DNA from: Microbacterium laevaniformans
Lineage (GTDB): Bacteria; Actinomycetota; Actinomycetes; Actinomycetales; Microbacteriaceae
Assembly: GCF_016907555.1 (NCBI RefSeq)
Contig: NZ_JAFBCE010000001.1
Span: 2,294,001 to 2,358,000 of the forward strand
DNA: 64,000 nt
Direction of reading: 5' to 3'
Of the stretch, positions 49,336-58,888 are shown piece by piece (position 1 is the stretch's first letter; every line of letters starts with the position of its first letter). Both the position numbers and the translations under genes were made by a program. The notes beneath the pieces were generated by a model. It was not told where the DNA came from and did not search any database. It saw only the letters and a list, made by a program, of their open reading frames with translations.

Positions 49336-51225
49336 ATGACCGCACTGACCACGTCCGACGCCGATCGCGGCGCGGCACTCGAGGCCTGCGAGGCGGCAGG
49401 GCGTGTGGATGACGCGTTCCTCGCCCGGTTCGACGAGCAGTTCCCGCGGCTGCACGAGCTCTTCACCCGCCTCTACGGCGAGCGTGCCGACGGCAGGGAG
49501 CAGCTGGCGGCGACGGTGGCGGCGGCATCCTCCTCGTGGAACGCGCGTCCCCTCGATCTGAAGGTGCACGACGCACAGCGCGCCGCCGACCCCGAGTGGT
49601 TCCAGTCCGAGCGCATGCTGGGCGGTGTCTGCTACGTCGACCGCTTCGCCGGCAACCTCGCCGGCGTGCGCGAGCTGATCCCCTCGTTCCGCGAGCTCGG
49701 GCTCACCTACCTTCACCTCATGCCGCTGTTCGACGCTCCCCTCGGCGACAACGACGGTGGCTACGCGGTGTCGAGTTACCGGCGCGTGAATCCGAGCCTG
49801 GGCACGATGGCGCAACTGGCCGAGCTCGCGGCGGAGCTGCGGATGGCGGGCATCTCACTCGTGCTGGACTTCATCTTCAATCACACCAGCGACGAGCACG
49901 AGTGGGCGCAGAAGGCCGTGGCGGGCGATCCCGACTACGCCGACTTCTACCTGATCTTCCCCGACCGGGACATGCCCGACGCCTACGAACGCACCACGCG
50001 CGAGATCTTCCCCGACGACCACCGCGGCTCGTTCGTGCAGCTCGAGGACGGCCGCTGGATCTGGTCGACGTTCTACCACTACCAGTGGGATCTGAACTAC
50101 GCGAACCCGGCCGTGTTCCGCGCGATGGCGGGCGAGATGCTGTTCCTGGCGAACCAGGGCGTCGAGGTACTCCGGATGGATGCCGTGGCCTTCATCTGGA
50201 AACGCCTGGGGACCTCCTGCGAGTCGCTGCCCGAAGCCCACCTGCTGCTGCAGGCGTTCAACGCGGTGCTCGCGATGGCCGCCCCCGGCATGGTCTTCAA
50301 GTCGGAGGCGATCGTCCACCCCGATGAGGTGGTCAGCTACATCTCACTCGAGGAGTGCGAGCTGTCGTACAACCCGCTGCAGATGGCGCTGACGTGGGAG
50401 GCTCTCGCCACCCGTGACGGCCGGCTGTTGCAGCAGGCGCTGGATCGTCGCCACGAGCTGCCGCCCGGCACCGCCTGGGTGAACTATGTCCGCAGTCACG
50501 ACGACATCGGTTGGACGTTCGCCGACGAGGATGCCGCGGAGTTCGGCATCGACGGTTACGCCCACCGGCAGTTCCTCAACCGCTTCTACACGGGCCGCCA
50601 CGAGGGCACGTTTGCACGCGGCGTCGCCTTCCAGGAGAACCCCGCCACCGGCGATGCCCGCGTCACCGGGACGACGGCATCCCTCGCCGGAATCGAAGCC
50701 GGCGACCCGGGCGGCGAGGATCGCGTGGTGCTCGCGCACGCGCTCGCCCTGTCGACCGGCGGCATCCCCCTGCTGTATCTCGGCGACGAGGTCGCCCAGC
50801 TGAACGACTACTCCTACGCCGACGACCCTGTCCGCCGCGGCGACACCCGCTGGGTACACCGCGGCAATCGTCCGCGCGACGCCTACGCGCAGCGCGGCGA
50901 CGACACCACACCGGCCGGACGCGTGTTCCGCCGGCTCACCAAGTTGATCTCGGTGCGTCAGCAAGCTCCGGAGCTCGCCGGAAACACCCTCATCCCGTTC
51001 CACACCCCGCATCCCGCCGTCGTCGGCTACCAGCGCCCCGGGCCCGAGACGACGCTCCTGGTGCTGGCGAACGTCGGGGATGCCGAGGTCACGATCGATC
51101 CGCTCACGCTGTCGGGCTTCGAGCGCACCGCGTTCGACCCCGTGCACGACGCGAGCGTCGACCTCGACGAGGGCGTCACGCTACGCCCGCACGGGTTCGT
51201 CTGGCTGCGCGTCACGCCCGTCTGA
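49336..51225 (+). CDS. amylosucrase (GH13 family)
   Basis: This 629-aa enzyme makes an alpha-1,4-glucan from sucrose and releases fructose. The N-terminal helical domain (1-90) and VDRFAGNLAGVRELIPSFRE are typical. The GH13 catalytic residues are D282 (VLRMDAVAF), E324 (FKSEAIVHPDEV) and D389 (YVRSHDDIGWTF). The segments QWDLNYANPAVFRAMAGEML and RQFLNRFYTGRHEGTFARGV match characterised amylosucrases closely. There is no signal peptide, so it acts in the cytoplasm. GGAGG precedes the ATG, and TACGCT lies about 20 bp upstream. No sucrose transporter is adjacent. Confidence 0.88.
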   Translation: MTALTTSDADRGAALEACEAAGRVDDAFLARFDEQFPRLHELFTRLYGERADGREQLAATVAAASSSWNARPLDLKVHDAQRAADPEWFQSERMLGGVCYVDRFAGNLAGVRELIPSFRELGLTYLHLMPLFDAPLGDNDGGYAVSSYRRVNPSLGTMAQLAELAAELRMAGISLVLDFIFNHTSDEHEWAQKAVAGDPDYADFYLIFPDRDMPDAYERTTREIFPDDHRGSFVQLEDGRWIWSTFYHYQWDLNYANPAVFRAMAGEMLFLANQGVEVLRMDAVAFIWKRLGTSCESLPEAHLLLQAFNAVLAMAAPGMVFKSEAIVHPDEVVSYISLEECELSYNPLQMALTWEALATRDGRLLQQALDRRHELPPGTAWVNYVRSHDDIGWTFADEDAAEFGIDGYAHRQFLNRFYTGRHEGTFARGVAFQENPATGDARVTGTTASLAGIEAGDPGGEDRVVLAHALALSTGGIPLLYLGDEVAQLNDYSYADDPVRRGDTRWVHRGNRPRDAYAQRGDDTTPAGRVFRRLTKLISVRQQAPELAGNTLIPFHTPHPAVVGYQRPGPETTLLVLANVGDAEVTIDPLTLSGFERTAFDPVHDASVDLDEGVTLRPHGFVWLRVTPV

Positions 51226-51241
51226 CGGGCGCGCTCGTCCC

Positions 51242-51766
51242 TCAGGCGCCCAGCAGCCCGCCCCGCGGGCGGAACACGCCGGCACGGGCGAGCGCGAGGT
51301 AGAGCAGGCAGCCGAGGCACACGCCGAAGGCGGCGTTGAGGAACGCGGCGATGAATGCGAGGGCCGCGGCGATCGGCAGGGCCCACGCGACGCCCGCGAC
51401 ATGCAGCACGAGGCCGACCGTCACGACGACGAATCCGATGACCTGCGCGAAGCGCGGAGGACGCGGGTCTTCGAGGTCGACCGGCGGCTGCAGGCGCGGA
51501 CGGATGGCGACCCGGTACAGCGCACCCCACGGCGCCGTCCGCGGAGCGGCGAAACCCCACACGAAGAGGAGGTCGACGACGAGCAGCAGCAGGAACGCCG
51601 GATCGGCGAGCCTCTCGGCGAAAGTCGCGGCCTCGCGCACAGACGTTCCCAGCAGGGCGACGAACGTGCCGGCCAGCAGGAGCACGGCGGTGATGGATGC
51701 CGCGAAGCGCGGACCCCGGGGGTCGATGCCGGCGGGGCGGACGGAGGCGGGAACGGAAGTGGCCAC
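51242..51766 (-). CDS. DUF4395 family membrane protein
   Basis: This 174-aa protein has four transmembrane helices and the DUF4395 pattern: VRPAGIDPRGPRFAASITAV near the N-terminus and NAAFGVCLGCLLYLALARAG at the C-terminus with the CxxC pair. Members often sit near thioredoxin-like or sulfurtransferase genes; a rhodanese-type enzyme is 2.7 kb away here. The GTG start follows TAACGT plus six bases (leaderless). It is convergent with the amylosucrase gene. Confidence 0.88.
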   Translation of the reverse strand: MATSVPASVRPAGIDPRGPRFAASITAVLLLAGTFVALLGTSVREAATFAERLADPAFLLLLVVDLLFVWGFAAPRTAPWGALYRVAIRPRLQPPVDLEDPRPPRFAQVIGFVVVTVGLVLHVAGVAWALPIAAALAFIAAFLNAAFGVCLGCLLYLALARAGVFRPRGGLLGA

Positions 51767-51851
51767 GCAGATACGTTAGGTCGCCGCGCAGGCGTCGGGG
51801 CCGGGATCGTCACACTTCTTCACGCACGCGCGATCGCCGATGCCGCCGGAG

Positions 51852-51891
51852 AACGAGAAAGGCCCGCGGCATGCCGCGGGCCTTTCTCGTT
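51852..51891 (-). terminator. terminator of the tRNA-Arg gene
   Basis: A perfect inverted repeat with 19-bp arms (AACGAGAAAGGCCCGCGGC and its complement) surrounds a 2-base centre. On the minus strand it follows the tRNA by 17 bp. It also separates the tRNA from the DUF4395 promoter. Confidence 0.8.
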
Positions 51892-51908
51892 ACTGTCTCA
51901 ACACAGTG

Positions 51909-51981
51909 TGCGCCCGAAGGGACTCGAACCCCTAACCTTCTGATCCGTAGTCAGATGCTCTATCCATTGAGCTACGGGCGC
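51909..51981 (-). tRNA. tRNA-Arg (anticodon ACG)
   Basis: The reverse complement folds as a full cloverleaf. The acceptor stem is GCGCCCG/CGGGCGC, the D-arm lies in GCTCAATGGATAGAGC, the anticodon arm is TCTGA-CTACGGA-TCAGA with anticodon ACG, and the T-arm is GGGGTTCGAGTCCC. The discriminator base is A and the CCA end is not encoded. A34 should be deaminated to inosine to read CGU, CGC and CGA, the usual Arg strategy. Confidence 0.97.
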
Positions 51982-52021
51982 AGTTTCCGGCACCTCTGGG
52001 AGGGCCGAGGACCAGCTTAGC

Positions 52022-52624
52022 CTACGCGCCGGGATGTGACGAATCGGGGTCCTGCTGCTTCTGCTGAGCCGCGACGCTGCGCCGATGGGCGCGAAGTTTC
52101 GGAAGGTCCACGAGCCGCAGTGCCTGCATCCGCGCCGTGCGCATACGCTCGTAGTCCGGGTCGAGATCGGGGCGCGCGGCCTCGATCCGCAGCGTCCGAT
52201 CGATGTTGCCGGCCACCTCTGCCCACGCGGCATCCCGCGCGTCCAGGACGAGCTTGCGCAGCTCTTCGGTGTCGTCGGCGCGACGCCGCAGCTCATGGGC
52301 GACGTGCAGCGACTGCTTCTGGCGGCGGCGGAGGTTGCGCACATCGCGACTGCGATAATCGTGCGTGCCGTCCGAGTCGGTGTGGCGGCCGCGGGCAGCG
52401 CGACGCTGCCGTTCGGTGCGCGCCGCATCGTCCTCCGCTTCCGCGGCGAGGGTCTCCAGGGCTTCCTTGGCCTCGGGGAGATACCGATCGAGGTCGAAGT
52501 CTTCTCCCTCGGCGAGGATGTGGACGAGGATCGTGTTCTTCAGGCTCAGCCGCGTCGCCGCGGACGCGATGTACAGCCCCTCCGCGACCACGTCACGGGT
52601 GCGTACGCGCTTCTCGTTGACCAC
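52022..52624 (-). CDS. conserved helical protein of unknown function
   Basis: This 200-aa soluble protein is charged and almost entirely helical, with an Arg/Glu-rich middle (about residues 60-115). It begins with RTRDVVAEGLYIASAATRLS and SLKNTILVHILAEGEDFDLD. No catalytic motif or membrane helix is visible. The GTG start has GGGGAGGGG upstream and TAGGAT as a likely -10. It lies directly upstream of the tRNA-Arg gene on the same strand. I do not recognise its function. Confidence 0.65.
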   Translation of the reverse strand: MVNEKRVRTRDVVAEGLYIASAATRLSLKNTILVHILAEGEDFDLDRYLPEAKEALETLAAEAEDDAARTERQRRAARGRHTDSDGTHDYRSRDVRNLRRRQKQSLHVAHELRRRADDTEELRKLVLDARDAAWAEVAGNIDRTLRIEAARPDLDPDYERMRTARMQALRLVDLPKLRAHRRSVAAQQKQQDPDSSHPGA

Positions 52625-52685
52625 GGCATCCCCTCCCCTCGATCCTAGGGAAGACCGACGCCGGGACGGAATGCGCGACGGGCGC

Positions 52686-53066
52686 TCAGGCCGGCGACGT
52701 GTACCGATCGGAGCTGAAGCCGATGATGAAGAACCCGATGGGGGCGAACAGCAGCAGCAGCACGATCGAGAAGAAGGCGCCGTGGCCGAAACCGCGGCCG
52801 ATGCGGATCGCCACGATGATGAAGAAGATGACGTTGACGATCGGAACGATCGCCAACAACCCCCACCACGCCGAGAATCCTGCGATCTTCATCTGGATGA
52901 ACCAGTTCACGATGGGGATGAGGGCGAGGATGCCGGGGTATCCGGCCTTGCTGAACACCTTCCACATCGCCACCGCGAGCAGCACGTAGTAGACGACGAA
53001 CAGGACGAGACCGGTGCCGCCGCCGAAAGCCGCCTGCCACTGGTCCAGAGTGCCGGTGTTGTTCAC
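52686..53066 (-). CDS. DUF5684-like four-helix membrane protein
   Basis: This 126-aa protein has four transmembrane helices with FGGGTGLVLFVVYYVLLAVA, KVFSKAGYPGILALIPIVNW and IAGFSAWWGLLAIVPIVNVI, the pattern of small DUF5684 proteins often found near signal peptidases. The GTG at 53066 has GAGGAC upstream and is preferred because the frame further left is not protein-like. The function is unknown. It is divergent from the CsbD-like gene. Confidence 0.8.
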   Translation of the reverse strand: MNNTGTLDQWQAAFGGGTGLVLFVVYYVLLAVAMWKVFSKAGYPGILALIPIVNWFIQMKIAGFSAWWGLLAIVPIVNVIFFIIVAIRIGRGFGHGAFFSIVLLLLFAPIGFFIIGFSSDRYTSPA

Positions 53067-53222
53067 GGCGCCGTCCTCGGGGTCGTGCGCGCCCGCCCAC
53101 CAGCGCAGGCTGCGGCGATCGCGCAGGCTGCGGTTAGCACGGGCACGGCACCGGCGGCAAGCCCTTTCATGTGGCGCAGAGGGTTCGTACCGTGGAAGTC
53201 CGACCTGATGAAAGGAGTCGCC

Positions 53223-53423
53223 ATGGGATTCATCGACGACGCGAAGGACGCGGCCGAGACGGCCGGCCGGAAGATCAAGGAAGGCTTCGAGGACACGGTC
53301 GACCGTGTCTCCGACAAGATCGACGAGGCGAAGGCCGACGCCGAGGTCAAGAAGGCCGAAGCCGAGCGCGACTCCGTCCACAAGCGCAACGAGATCAAGG
53401 AAGAGATCCGCGGCGACCACTGA
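53223..53423 (+). CDS. CsbD/YtxH-like small stress protein
   Basis: This 66-aa, strongly charged helical protein (MGFIDDAKDAAETAGRKIKE...) resembles CsbD- and YtxH-type stress proteins. AAAGGAG lies six bases before the ATG and TACCGT about 30 bp upstream, so it has a short leader like the CsbD gene at 36202. A strong terminator follows the stop. The role is probably general stress or desiccation tolerance, by family analogy only. Confidence 0.8.
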   Translation: MGFIDDAKDAAETAGRKIKEGFEDTVDRVSDKIDEAKADAEVKKAEAERDSVHKRNEIKEEIRGDH

Positions 53424-53440
53424 GTCGTCTCCTCACGCCG

Positions 53441-53472
53441 AAGGGCCCCGACACGTCCGTGTCGGGGCCCTT
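53441..53472 (+). terminator. terminator of the CsbD-like gene
   Basis: AAGGGCCCCGACAC (53441-53454), loop GTCC, and its complement (53459-53472) form a perfect 14-bp stem with a T-containing tail, 17 bp after the stop codon. It also lies at the end of the convergent epimerase gene. Confidence 0.85.
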
Positions 53473-53497
53473 TCGCGTGAGAGGGCGACTGCCGCAG

Positions 53498-54478
53498 TCA
53501 GATACCGACGGCGGCGATGCGCCAGGATGCCGAGACCGATCCGCCGGCCGGGATGACGATCAGGCCCGCGTCGTAGTCGTAGCGATCGGCGTTGAAGGCG
53601 TCCGGAGCGCAGGTCATCGGCTCGACGGCGAGGCCGGCGCGGTGACCGGGATCGGGGCTGCCGTCGGCCAGCGGCGGGCGGTCGGCCGTGTGGATCTGCA
53701 CCCAGGGGCATGCCTGATCCCAGACCATCTCCACGCCGGTACCGGACGGGTCGACCAACCGCACGGTCGCCACACCGTCCGCGCGGGACAGCCCGGTGAA
53801 CGCGTGATCGATCTCCACATCGCCGAGCACCCGCGGCGCGCGCCAGTCGAAACGATCCGAGCCGGCGACCTCGGCGAGCGCGATGGGAGCGAGCTGGTGG
53901 TCGGTGACCTCGAGCACCCGGTCGGCGGGCAGCGTCAGCGTCCACCCGTCCAGCGGCGCAGAACCGGCCACCAGATACGGATGCGGACCGGTGCCGAACG
54001 GCGCGGCATCCGCGCTCTCATTCGTCGCCGCCACGGTCTGGGTGAGACCGTCGGCACCCAACCGGTAGGTCGTCTCCACACGCACGCGCCACGGGTAGCC
54101 GGACTGCGGCACGATCACCGCCGCCAGCGTGACCGCGTCGGCGGTGTGATCGACGACGGCGAAGTCGAGCCAGACGGCGAGGCCGTGCAGCGCATTCGGG
54201 CGGCCGATGTCACTGAGCGCGAGTTCGTAGCTGTGCCCGCCGAAGGAATACGCGCCGTCGACGACGCGATTCGGCCAGGGGGCGAGAGTGGCACCGCGGA
54301 AGGCGGGGCGCACCTCGTCGGCAGCGAAGGGCACGACGAGGTCGCGCCCGTCGAACGTGAGCGCACGCAGCGACGCGCCGACGCTGGCGATGTGCGCTTC
54401 GTAGGCTCCGTGACGGAGGGTCACGTCGGTCCCCGAGGCGGGAACGGACGCGGTGGTCGGGGCAGGTGTCTGTGGCAT
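53498..54478 (-). CDS. aldose 1-epimerase family protein
   Basis: This 326-aa protein equilibrates alpha and beta anomers of aldoses. Family signatures include LAPWPNRVVDGAYSFGGHSY, the catalytic His region NALHGLAVWL and the second His in GTGPHPYLVAG. The C-terminal Glu is in AVEPMTCAPDAFN. It resembles the GalM-like aldose epimerases of actinobacteria. The ATG at 54478 follows TACGAT plus seven bases (leaderless), so the MLT extension is rejected. It lies 16 bp downstream of the sulfurtransferase gene on the same strand. Confidence 0.9.
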   Translation of the reverse strand: MPQTPAPTTASVPASGTDVTLRHGAYEAHIASVGASLRALTFDGRDLVVPFAADEVRPAFRGATLAPWPNRVVDGAYSFGGHSYELALSDIGRPNALHGLAVWLDFAVVDHTADAVTLAAVIVPQSGYPWRVRVETTYRLGADGLTQTVAATNESADAAPFGTGPHPYLVAGSAPLDGWTLTLPADRVLEVTDHQLAPIALAEVAGSDRFDWRAPRVLGDVEIDHAFTGLSRADGVATVRLVDPSGTGVEMVWDQACPWVQIHTADRPPLADGSPDPGHRAGLAVEPMTCAPDAFNADRYDYDAGLIVIPAGGSVSASWRIAAVGI

Positions 54479-54494
54479 CGTCAACATCGTAGTG

Positions 54495-55325
54495 TCAGGG
54501 GTGGTCGCCGGTGGCGACCGGCCGGTCGGGAGTATTCGACCACTGGCTCCAGGAGCCCGGGTACAGAGCCGCGTCGTGGCCCGCGACCGCGAGCGCCAGA
54601 ACGGCGTGGGCAGCGGTGATGCCCGAGCCGCAGTAGACACCGACGGACTGTCCCTCCAGATCGGCGTAGCGGGAACGCAGCACGTCGGGGGCGAGGAGCC
54701 GGCCCTCGGCATCCAGGTTCTCGGTGGTCGGCGCGTTGCGGGCGCCCGGGATGTGTCCGGCGGCGGGGTCGAGCGGTTCGACGTCGCCGCGGTAGCGCTC
54801 CGGTGCGCGGGCGTCCAGGAGCACGCCGCTGTATGCAAGGGATGCCGCGGCGTCGATGTCGAGCCTGCGGCGCTGTCCCGCATGCAGCGTCACGGCGCCC
54901 GGCGTGGGGGTCACGTCGCCGGTCTCGAGGGCCCCTCCGGCGGCGCGCCACGCGCGGAGCCCGCCGTCGAGCACCCGGGCGGGAACGCCGGCGTCCGTGA
55001 GCATCCACCAGGCGCGGGCCGCGGCGAACGAGTTCCAATCGTCGTAGACGACGACGGTGTCGCCGTCATCGATCCCCCATCTGCGCACGGAACGCTCGAA
55101 GTCAGCCGGAGATGGAAGGGGATGACGCCCCTCGCTCGCAGCCCCGTGCACGGCGAGCTCGCCGTCCATGCGGACGTAGACGGCACCGGGCACGTGGCCG
55201 TCGCGGTACGCCTCCGCACCGTCGGGGGCGTCGAGACGGTAACGCACATCGAGGACGACCGGCGGCGTGAGAGAGCCCAGCTGGGCCTTCAGCTCGGAGG
55301 GGGTGATGAGGGGAGACATGCTCAT
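54495..55325 (-). CDS. two-domain sulfurtransferase (rhodanese)
   Basis: This 276-aa enzyme transfers sulfane sulfur. The N-terminal rhodanese domain (about 6-125) is structural (LDVRYRLDAPDG, YRDGHVPGAVYVRMDG, DGDTVVVYDD). The C-terminal one (about 150-270) carries the active Cys in VYCGSGITAAHAVLALAVAG. The loop CGSGITA is typical of thiosulfate or mercaptopyruvate sulfurtransferases. The ATG at 55325 follows TAACCT plus seven bases (leaderless). It precedes the aldose epimerase gene, which has its own promoter. Confidence 0.92.
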   Translation of the reverse strand: MSMSPLITPSELKAQLGSLTPPVVLDVRYRLDAPDGAEAYRDGHVPGAVYVRMDGELAVHGAASEGRHPLPSPADFERSVRRWGIDDGDTVVVYDDWNSFAAARAWWMLTDAGVPARVLDGGLRAWRAAGGALETGDVTPTPGAVTLHAGQRRRLDIDAAASLAYSGVLLDARAPERYRGDVEPLDPAAGHIPGARNAPTTENLDAEGRLLAPDVLRSRYADLEGQSVGVYCGSGITAAHAVLALAVAGHDAALYPGSWSQWSNTPDRPVATGDHP

Positions 55326-55397
55326 GGGAGAGAGGTTACGCGCGAGCACGTACGGGCGGACGCCGACTTCTCGGCATCCGCCCGCACGCTCAGGGGA

Positions 55398-58300
55398 TCA
55401 GTCCGAGACGCGGCTCAGGTGGCGGCGGCGCCAGATCACGGCCCCACCCGCCAACAGGAGCAGCACCCCGGCGAACGCACCTGCAGCCAGCCCGCCGGAC
55501 TGACCGCCGGTCGCGGCGAGGTTCGAGCCGCCCGCCGCGGGTGCCGGCGTCGACGCACCTGGGCCCGTGCCCGGATCGCCGCCCGCGTCGCCGGCGGCGA
55601 GCACGGTGATCGCCGCGGACGCGACGACCTCACCATCGACCCGCACCTGGATGGTGTGGGTGCCCGGTTCGAGGTCGGACGGGATGACGACCGGCGCGGA
55701 GAACGCGCCATCGACGACATCCGCCTCCGCGAGCGCCCGGTAGGTGCTGGCCACACCGACCTCGACGCGCGGAACGGTGAAGTCGCTGCCCGTCACGGTG
55801 AGCGCGCCGCCGGCACGAACCTCGGTCGCGCTCAGGGCGATCGACGGGTCGTTATCGACGGGCGCCTGCGCGGCCGTGAACGTCCAGTTGTCGACCTCGA
55901 ACAGCGGACCCGTGGCCTCGACCGCCGCGGACTCGGGCTGGGCGAACACGAAGAACACGTCGTGCGTGCCCGTCGCGCCGGTGACATCGGCGGTGACCGT
56001 GGTCCACTCGCCGGCCGTACCCTCCACCGGGAGCGTCGCGACGACCGGGCCGTCGACGTTGTCCAGGCGGACCTGCACCGAGGCGCCTTCGACCAGCGGC
56101 TTCACGCGCGCCGACACCGTCGCCGCGCCCTCGCCGAACGCGACCTGCGACAGCGCGGCGAAGTCACCGTCGTCGATGCTGGACAGCGCCATGTTGCCGT
56201 TGCCGTTGTGCTCCGGGAACTCGACCGAGGGCTGGGTCGTCGCCGTCGTCTTCACGCCGAGCTGCCAGGCCAGTGTCTCGGCCTCGAACGTACGGTACGG
56301 GTCGAAGTCTTCGACCTGCGCAACGCCGGCGCGCGTGCCGACGATGGGCTTGATCGTGCCGTCCGCATTGAACTCGAGCTTGTCGATGTGCACCGAGCGG
56401 TACCCCTGCGTCTGTCCCGCCGTGCCGAGGGCCTGCGCCCACGCGGCCCCGCGCGTCTGCGCGTGGTACGTGAAGTAGGTCTCGCCCTTGTAGGTGAACA
56501 TGTCGGAGTGGTTGTTGCCGCCGTTGCCCGGTCCGAAGAACGTGCTCGGGTTCTGGAAGGCCACACCGGCGTACGTCGAGGCCGGCAGCTTCATCGGGTC
56601 ATCGGTCATCATGTAGGCGATACCGCCGCGCGACGGATACTGCCCCGGGACCTCGTTCACCTGGAAGTTCGACGAGTACGAGTAGTAGTACTTGCCGTCC
56701 CGCTTGAAGATGGACGACGCCTCGAACATGCCGGGGCCGTCGATCTCGACGGGGTCACCGTCGAGGGTGACCATGTCGTCCTTCAGCTTCACGACGCGCG
56801 TCGACTTCGGGTTCTGCGGTCCCTGGACGTTGGCGCCCGAGCCGATCTGCGAGTTGCCGCCGAAGTACAGGTACGCCTGACCGTCGTCGTCGATGAACAC
56901 CTCGGGGTCGAACAGCCACATGCCGGCGGGGAAGCCCCCGTTGTTGACGTAGTCGCGCGAGACGGTGTCGGGGATGATCTTCTTGCCGAGCGGATCGGTC
57001 CACGGTCCGAGCGGCGAACCGCCCACGACCACGGCGGTGCCGGTGCCGCTGTCGCAGAAGTACAGGTAGACCTTGCCGTCCTTCTCGATCGCCGCGGGCG
57101 CCCACGAGTTGCGCGCCCACGGAGCCGCGCCGCCCTCGCGAGCGATCGGCACGGAGCCGTGATCGACCCAGTTGACCATGTCGGTCGTCGACATGACGTT
57201 CAGCGTCGTGATCGCCCCGTACCCGTTCGACGCCGTCGGAAGCCCGTTGGCGTCCTTCGAGTTGGCCTCGTACTGCTGCGTGTCGTTGGTCGAGTAGATG
57301 TAGAGGCGACCGTTGTAGATGAGGTGGTGCGGGTCGGCGCCGAACTTGTGGCCCACCAGCGGGTTGTGGTCACCGATCGGCTTGGTCTGCACCTTCTCCA
57401 GCGAGGTGAAGCCGGGGCCGGCCGGAGCGTCCGAGATCTTGACGAGCGAGATCTCGTCGACCTGGAAGTCCTGGAGCGCGTTGGAGTTCCACGGGGTCTC
57501 GACGAACAGCCAGTCCATGCCGGGGTGGCGCTGGTCGGCGACGAAGTCCTTCGAGAACGATACCCACTCGCCCTTGGTGAAGCTCTGACCACGATCGTCG
57601 CAGCCGTTGAAGTTGGCCGGGCAGAAGGTGAAGTTGAACTGCTGGGTGTCGGGGCCCTCGGTGTACTTGAGTTTCGCGCTCAGGCGGTAGCCCGCCCCGG
57701 CCTCGAGCTTGCCGGTGACACTGGCGAACGGACCGGATTGCGTGTTCGTGCGGCCTGTGACCTTCAGCGCGTTCAGGCCGCTCGCGGCATCCGTCGTCAG
57801 CGCCAGCGTGCCGCCGCGTGGAGCCTGCCACCCGGTGAAGCCGTCGACGAAGCGACCGTCGGGCAGCAGGTTGCCGGGGACGACCGGCACTTCCGGCACC
57901 GTGGGCGTCGTCGGCGTCGTGCTCTGAACCGTCAGTGATGCATCGTCGACGACGAAGGAGGCGACGGTCGTGTCCCACGGCGTCTCGACGAAGAGGTAGT
58001 CGTACGTGTCGACGGCCGGGGTGAAGGTCTTCGTGAGCGTGAGCCATTCACCCGACGTCGCCGTGCCACCGACCACCGGCGCGCACGCGCTGCGCGAGGC
58101 CGTGCAAAGGGTCACGTTGACGTTATGCGTCGCCGGCGTGCCGGTGTATTTGATCGACAGCGACAGATCGTAGGACCGATCGGTCTTCAGCTGCCCGGTC
58201 ACGGTCGCGGCCGGCCCGGACTGGAACGCCGTCCGGCCGGAGATCTGGATGGCCCCGGTGCCCGTCCGGGCATCGCTGCTGGCCGCAAGCGTGCCGCCGA

Positions 58301-58450
58301 ACGGTGCGCTCCAGCCGGCGATGCCGCCTTCGAACGTGCCGTTGCTCAACAGCTCGGTCGTCGCCGCCGTCGCCGGCGAGGTCGCGAGCGCCGACAGGAC
58401 CAGCGCGCCGGCCGCGGAGAGGGTGTGGGTGGTTTTTTGTGATGACTCAC
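55398..58450 (-). CDS. cell-wall anchored GH43 glycosidase; start codon out of frame with signal peptide
   Basis: The protein, about 1017 aa, has a signal peptide (TLSAAGALVLSALATSPATA) and two carbohydrate-binding modules (TTELLSNGTFEGGIAGWSAP and NLLPDGRFVDGFTGWQAPRG). A GH43 five-bladed propeller follows with the base Asp in FGADPHHLIYNGRLYIYST, AWLFDPEVFIDDDGQAYLY-like blade 3 and the acid Glu in GMFEASSIFKRDGKYYY, then a CBM6-like module. It ends in the sorting motif NLAATGGQ, a helix and a basic tail. It likely cleaves arabinose or xylose side chains. AAAGGAG and a GTG at 58450 are well spaced, but an A6 run at 58433-58438 leaves the signal peptide one base out of frame; seven As would restore it. 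Confidence 0.82.
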
Positions 58451-58759
58451 GTCGATGACTCCTTTGATTGGGTACCTCGGTGCGCCCATCGGCAGGAGCC
58501 TCGACGTTCAGTGTGAGCACGCCTCGCGGGGTGTACACTTTCGCCGTTCCAGACCGAGGCGGCTTCGCCGCCCGTGCACAGTCGGGAACACTCCGACGAC
58601 TCCTCGGACGGTGGGCGCACGCGAAGTGCAGTGCGAGAACGTGCCGGCATGCACGCTCTCCCGATCCCTGTCCGGGGAGTCGTCCGGTCTGTGCGAAGAC
58701 GGCGGTGCTCGGGTGAGCGACACTGCCCCCGACATCCCGTTCGGATGGAACGTTCGCGA

Positions 58760-58773
58760 TGTTACCGGTACCA
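58760..58773. promoter_or_regulatory. LacI-type operator candidate
   Basis: TGTTACC-GGTACCA pairs at six of seven positions around a central CG, the usual layout of LacI-family sites. It lies about 310 bp upstream of the GH43 start and 115 bp upstream of the exporter start. No LacI gene is in the window. Confidence 0.4.
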
Positions 58774-58822
58774 CAAAGGAGCGGCAAGCCCGCTCCCGCG
58801 GTTTCGATGCCCGTTTCGATGG

Positions 58823-58834
58823 GTTATCGATAAC
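58823..58834. promoter_or_regulatory. perfect palindrome GTTATCGATAAC, operator candidate
   Basis: The 12-bp perfect palindrome has a CG centre and fits the general LacI-family half-site spacing. It lies 43 bp upstream of the exporter's -10 box, a place suited to control of that promoter. It is also in the shared control region of the GH43 gene. Confidence 0.45.
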
Positions 58835-58888
58835 AGCCCCCACCCCGCCTCATAGACATCAACCGGGTCTCGGGTGCATACTTTCAGT

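Larger units (their letters stand above)
58451..58888. other. regulatory region between GH43 and the DHA2 exporter
   Basis: No gene is called in these 438 bp. The region holds an imperfect LacI-type palindrome at 58760-58773, a perfect 12-bp palindrome at 58823-58834, a small GGCGGC-TTC-GCCGCC hairpin near 58560, and the CATACT -10 box of the exporter at 58877-58882. A minus-strand frame continues through it but has no protein-like composition. Confidence 0.5.

Noticed and set aside
54453..57938. 1,161-codon frame opposite the sulfurtransferase and GH43 genes
   Set aside because: It is a shadow of GC-rich codon use; the minus-strand genes have catalytic motifs in order.
58451..58787. N-terminal extension of the GH43 frame up to 58787
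   Set aside because: It would put 110 unrelated residues before the signal peptide and read through the operator region; the GTG with AAAGGAG plus a one-base slip explains the start better.
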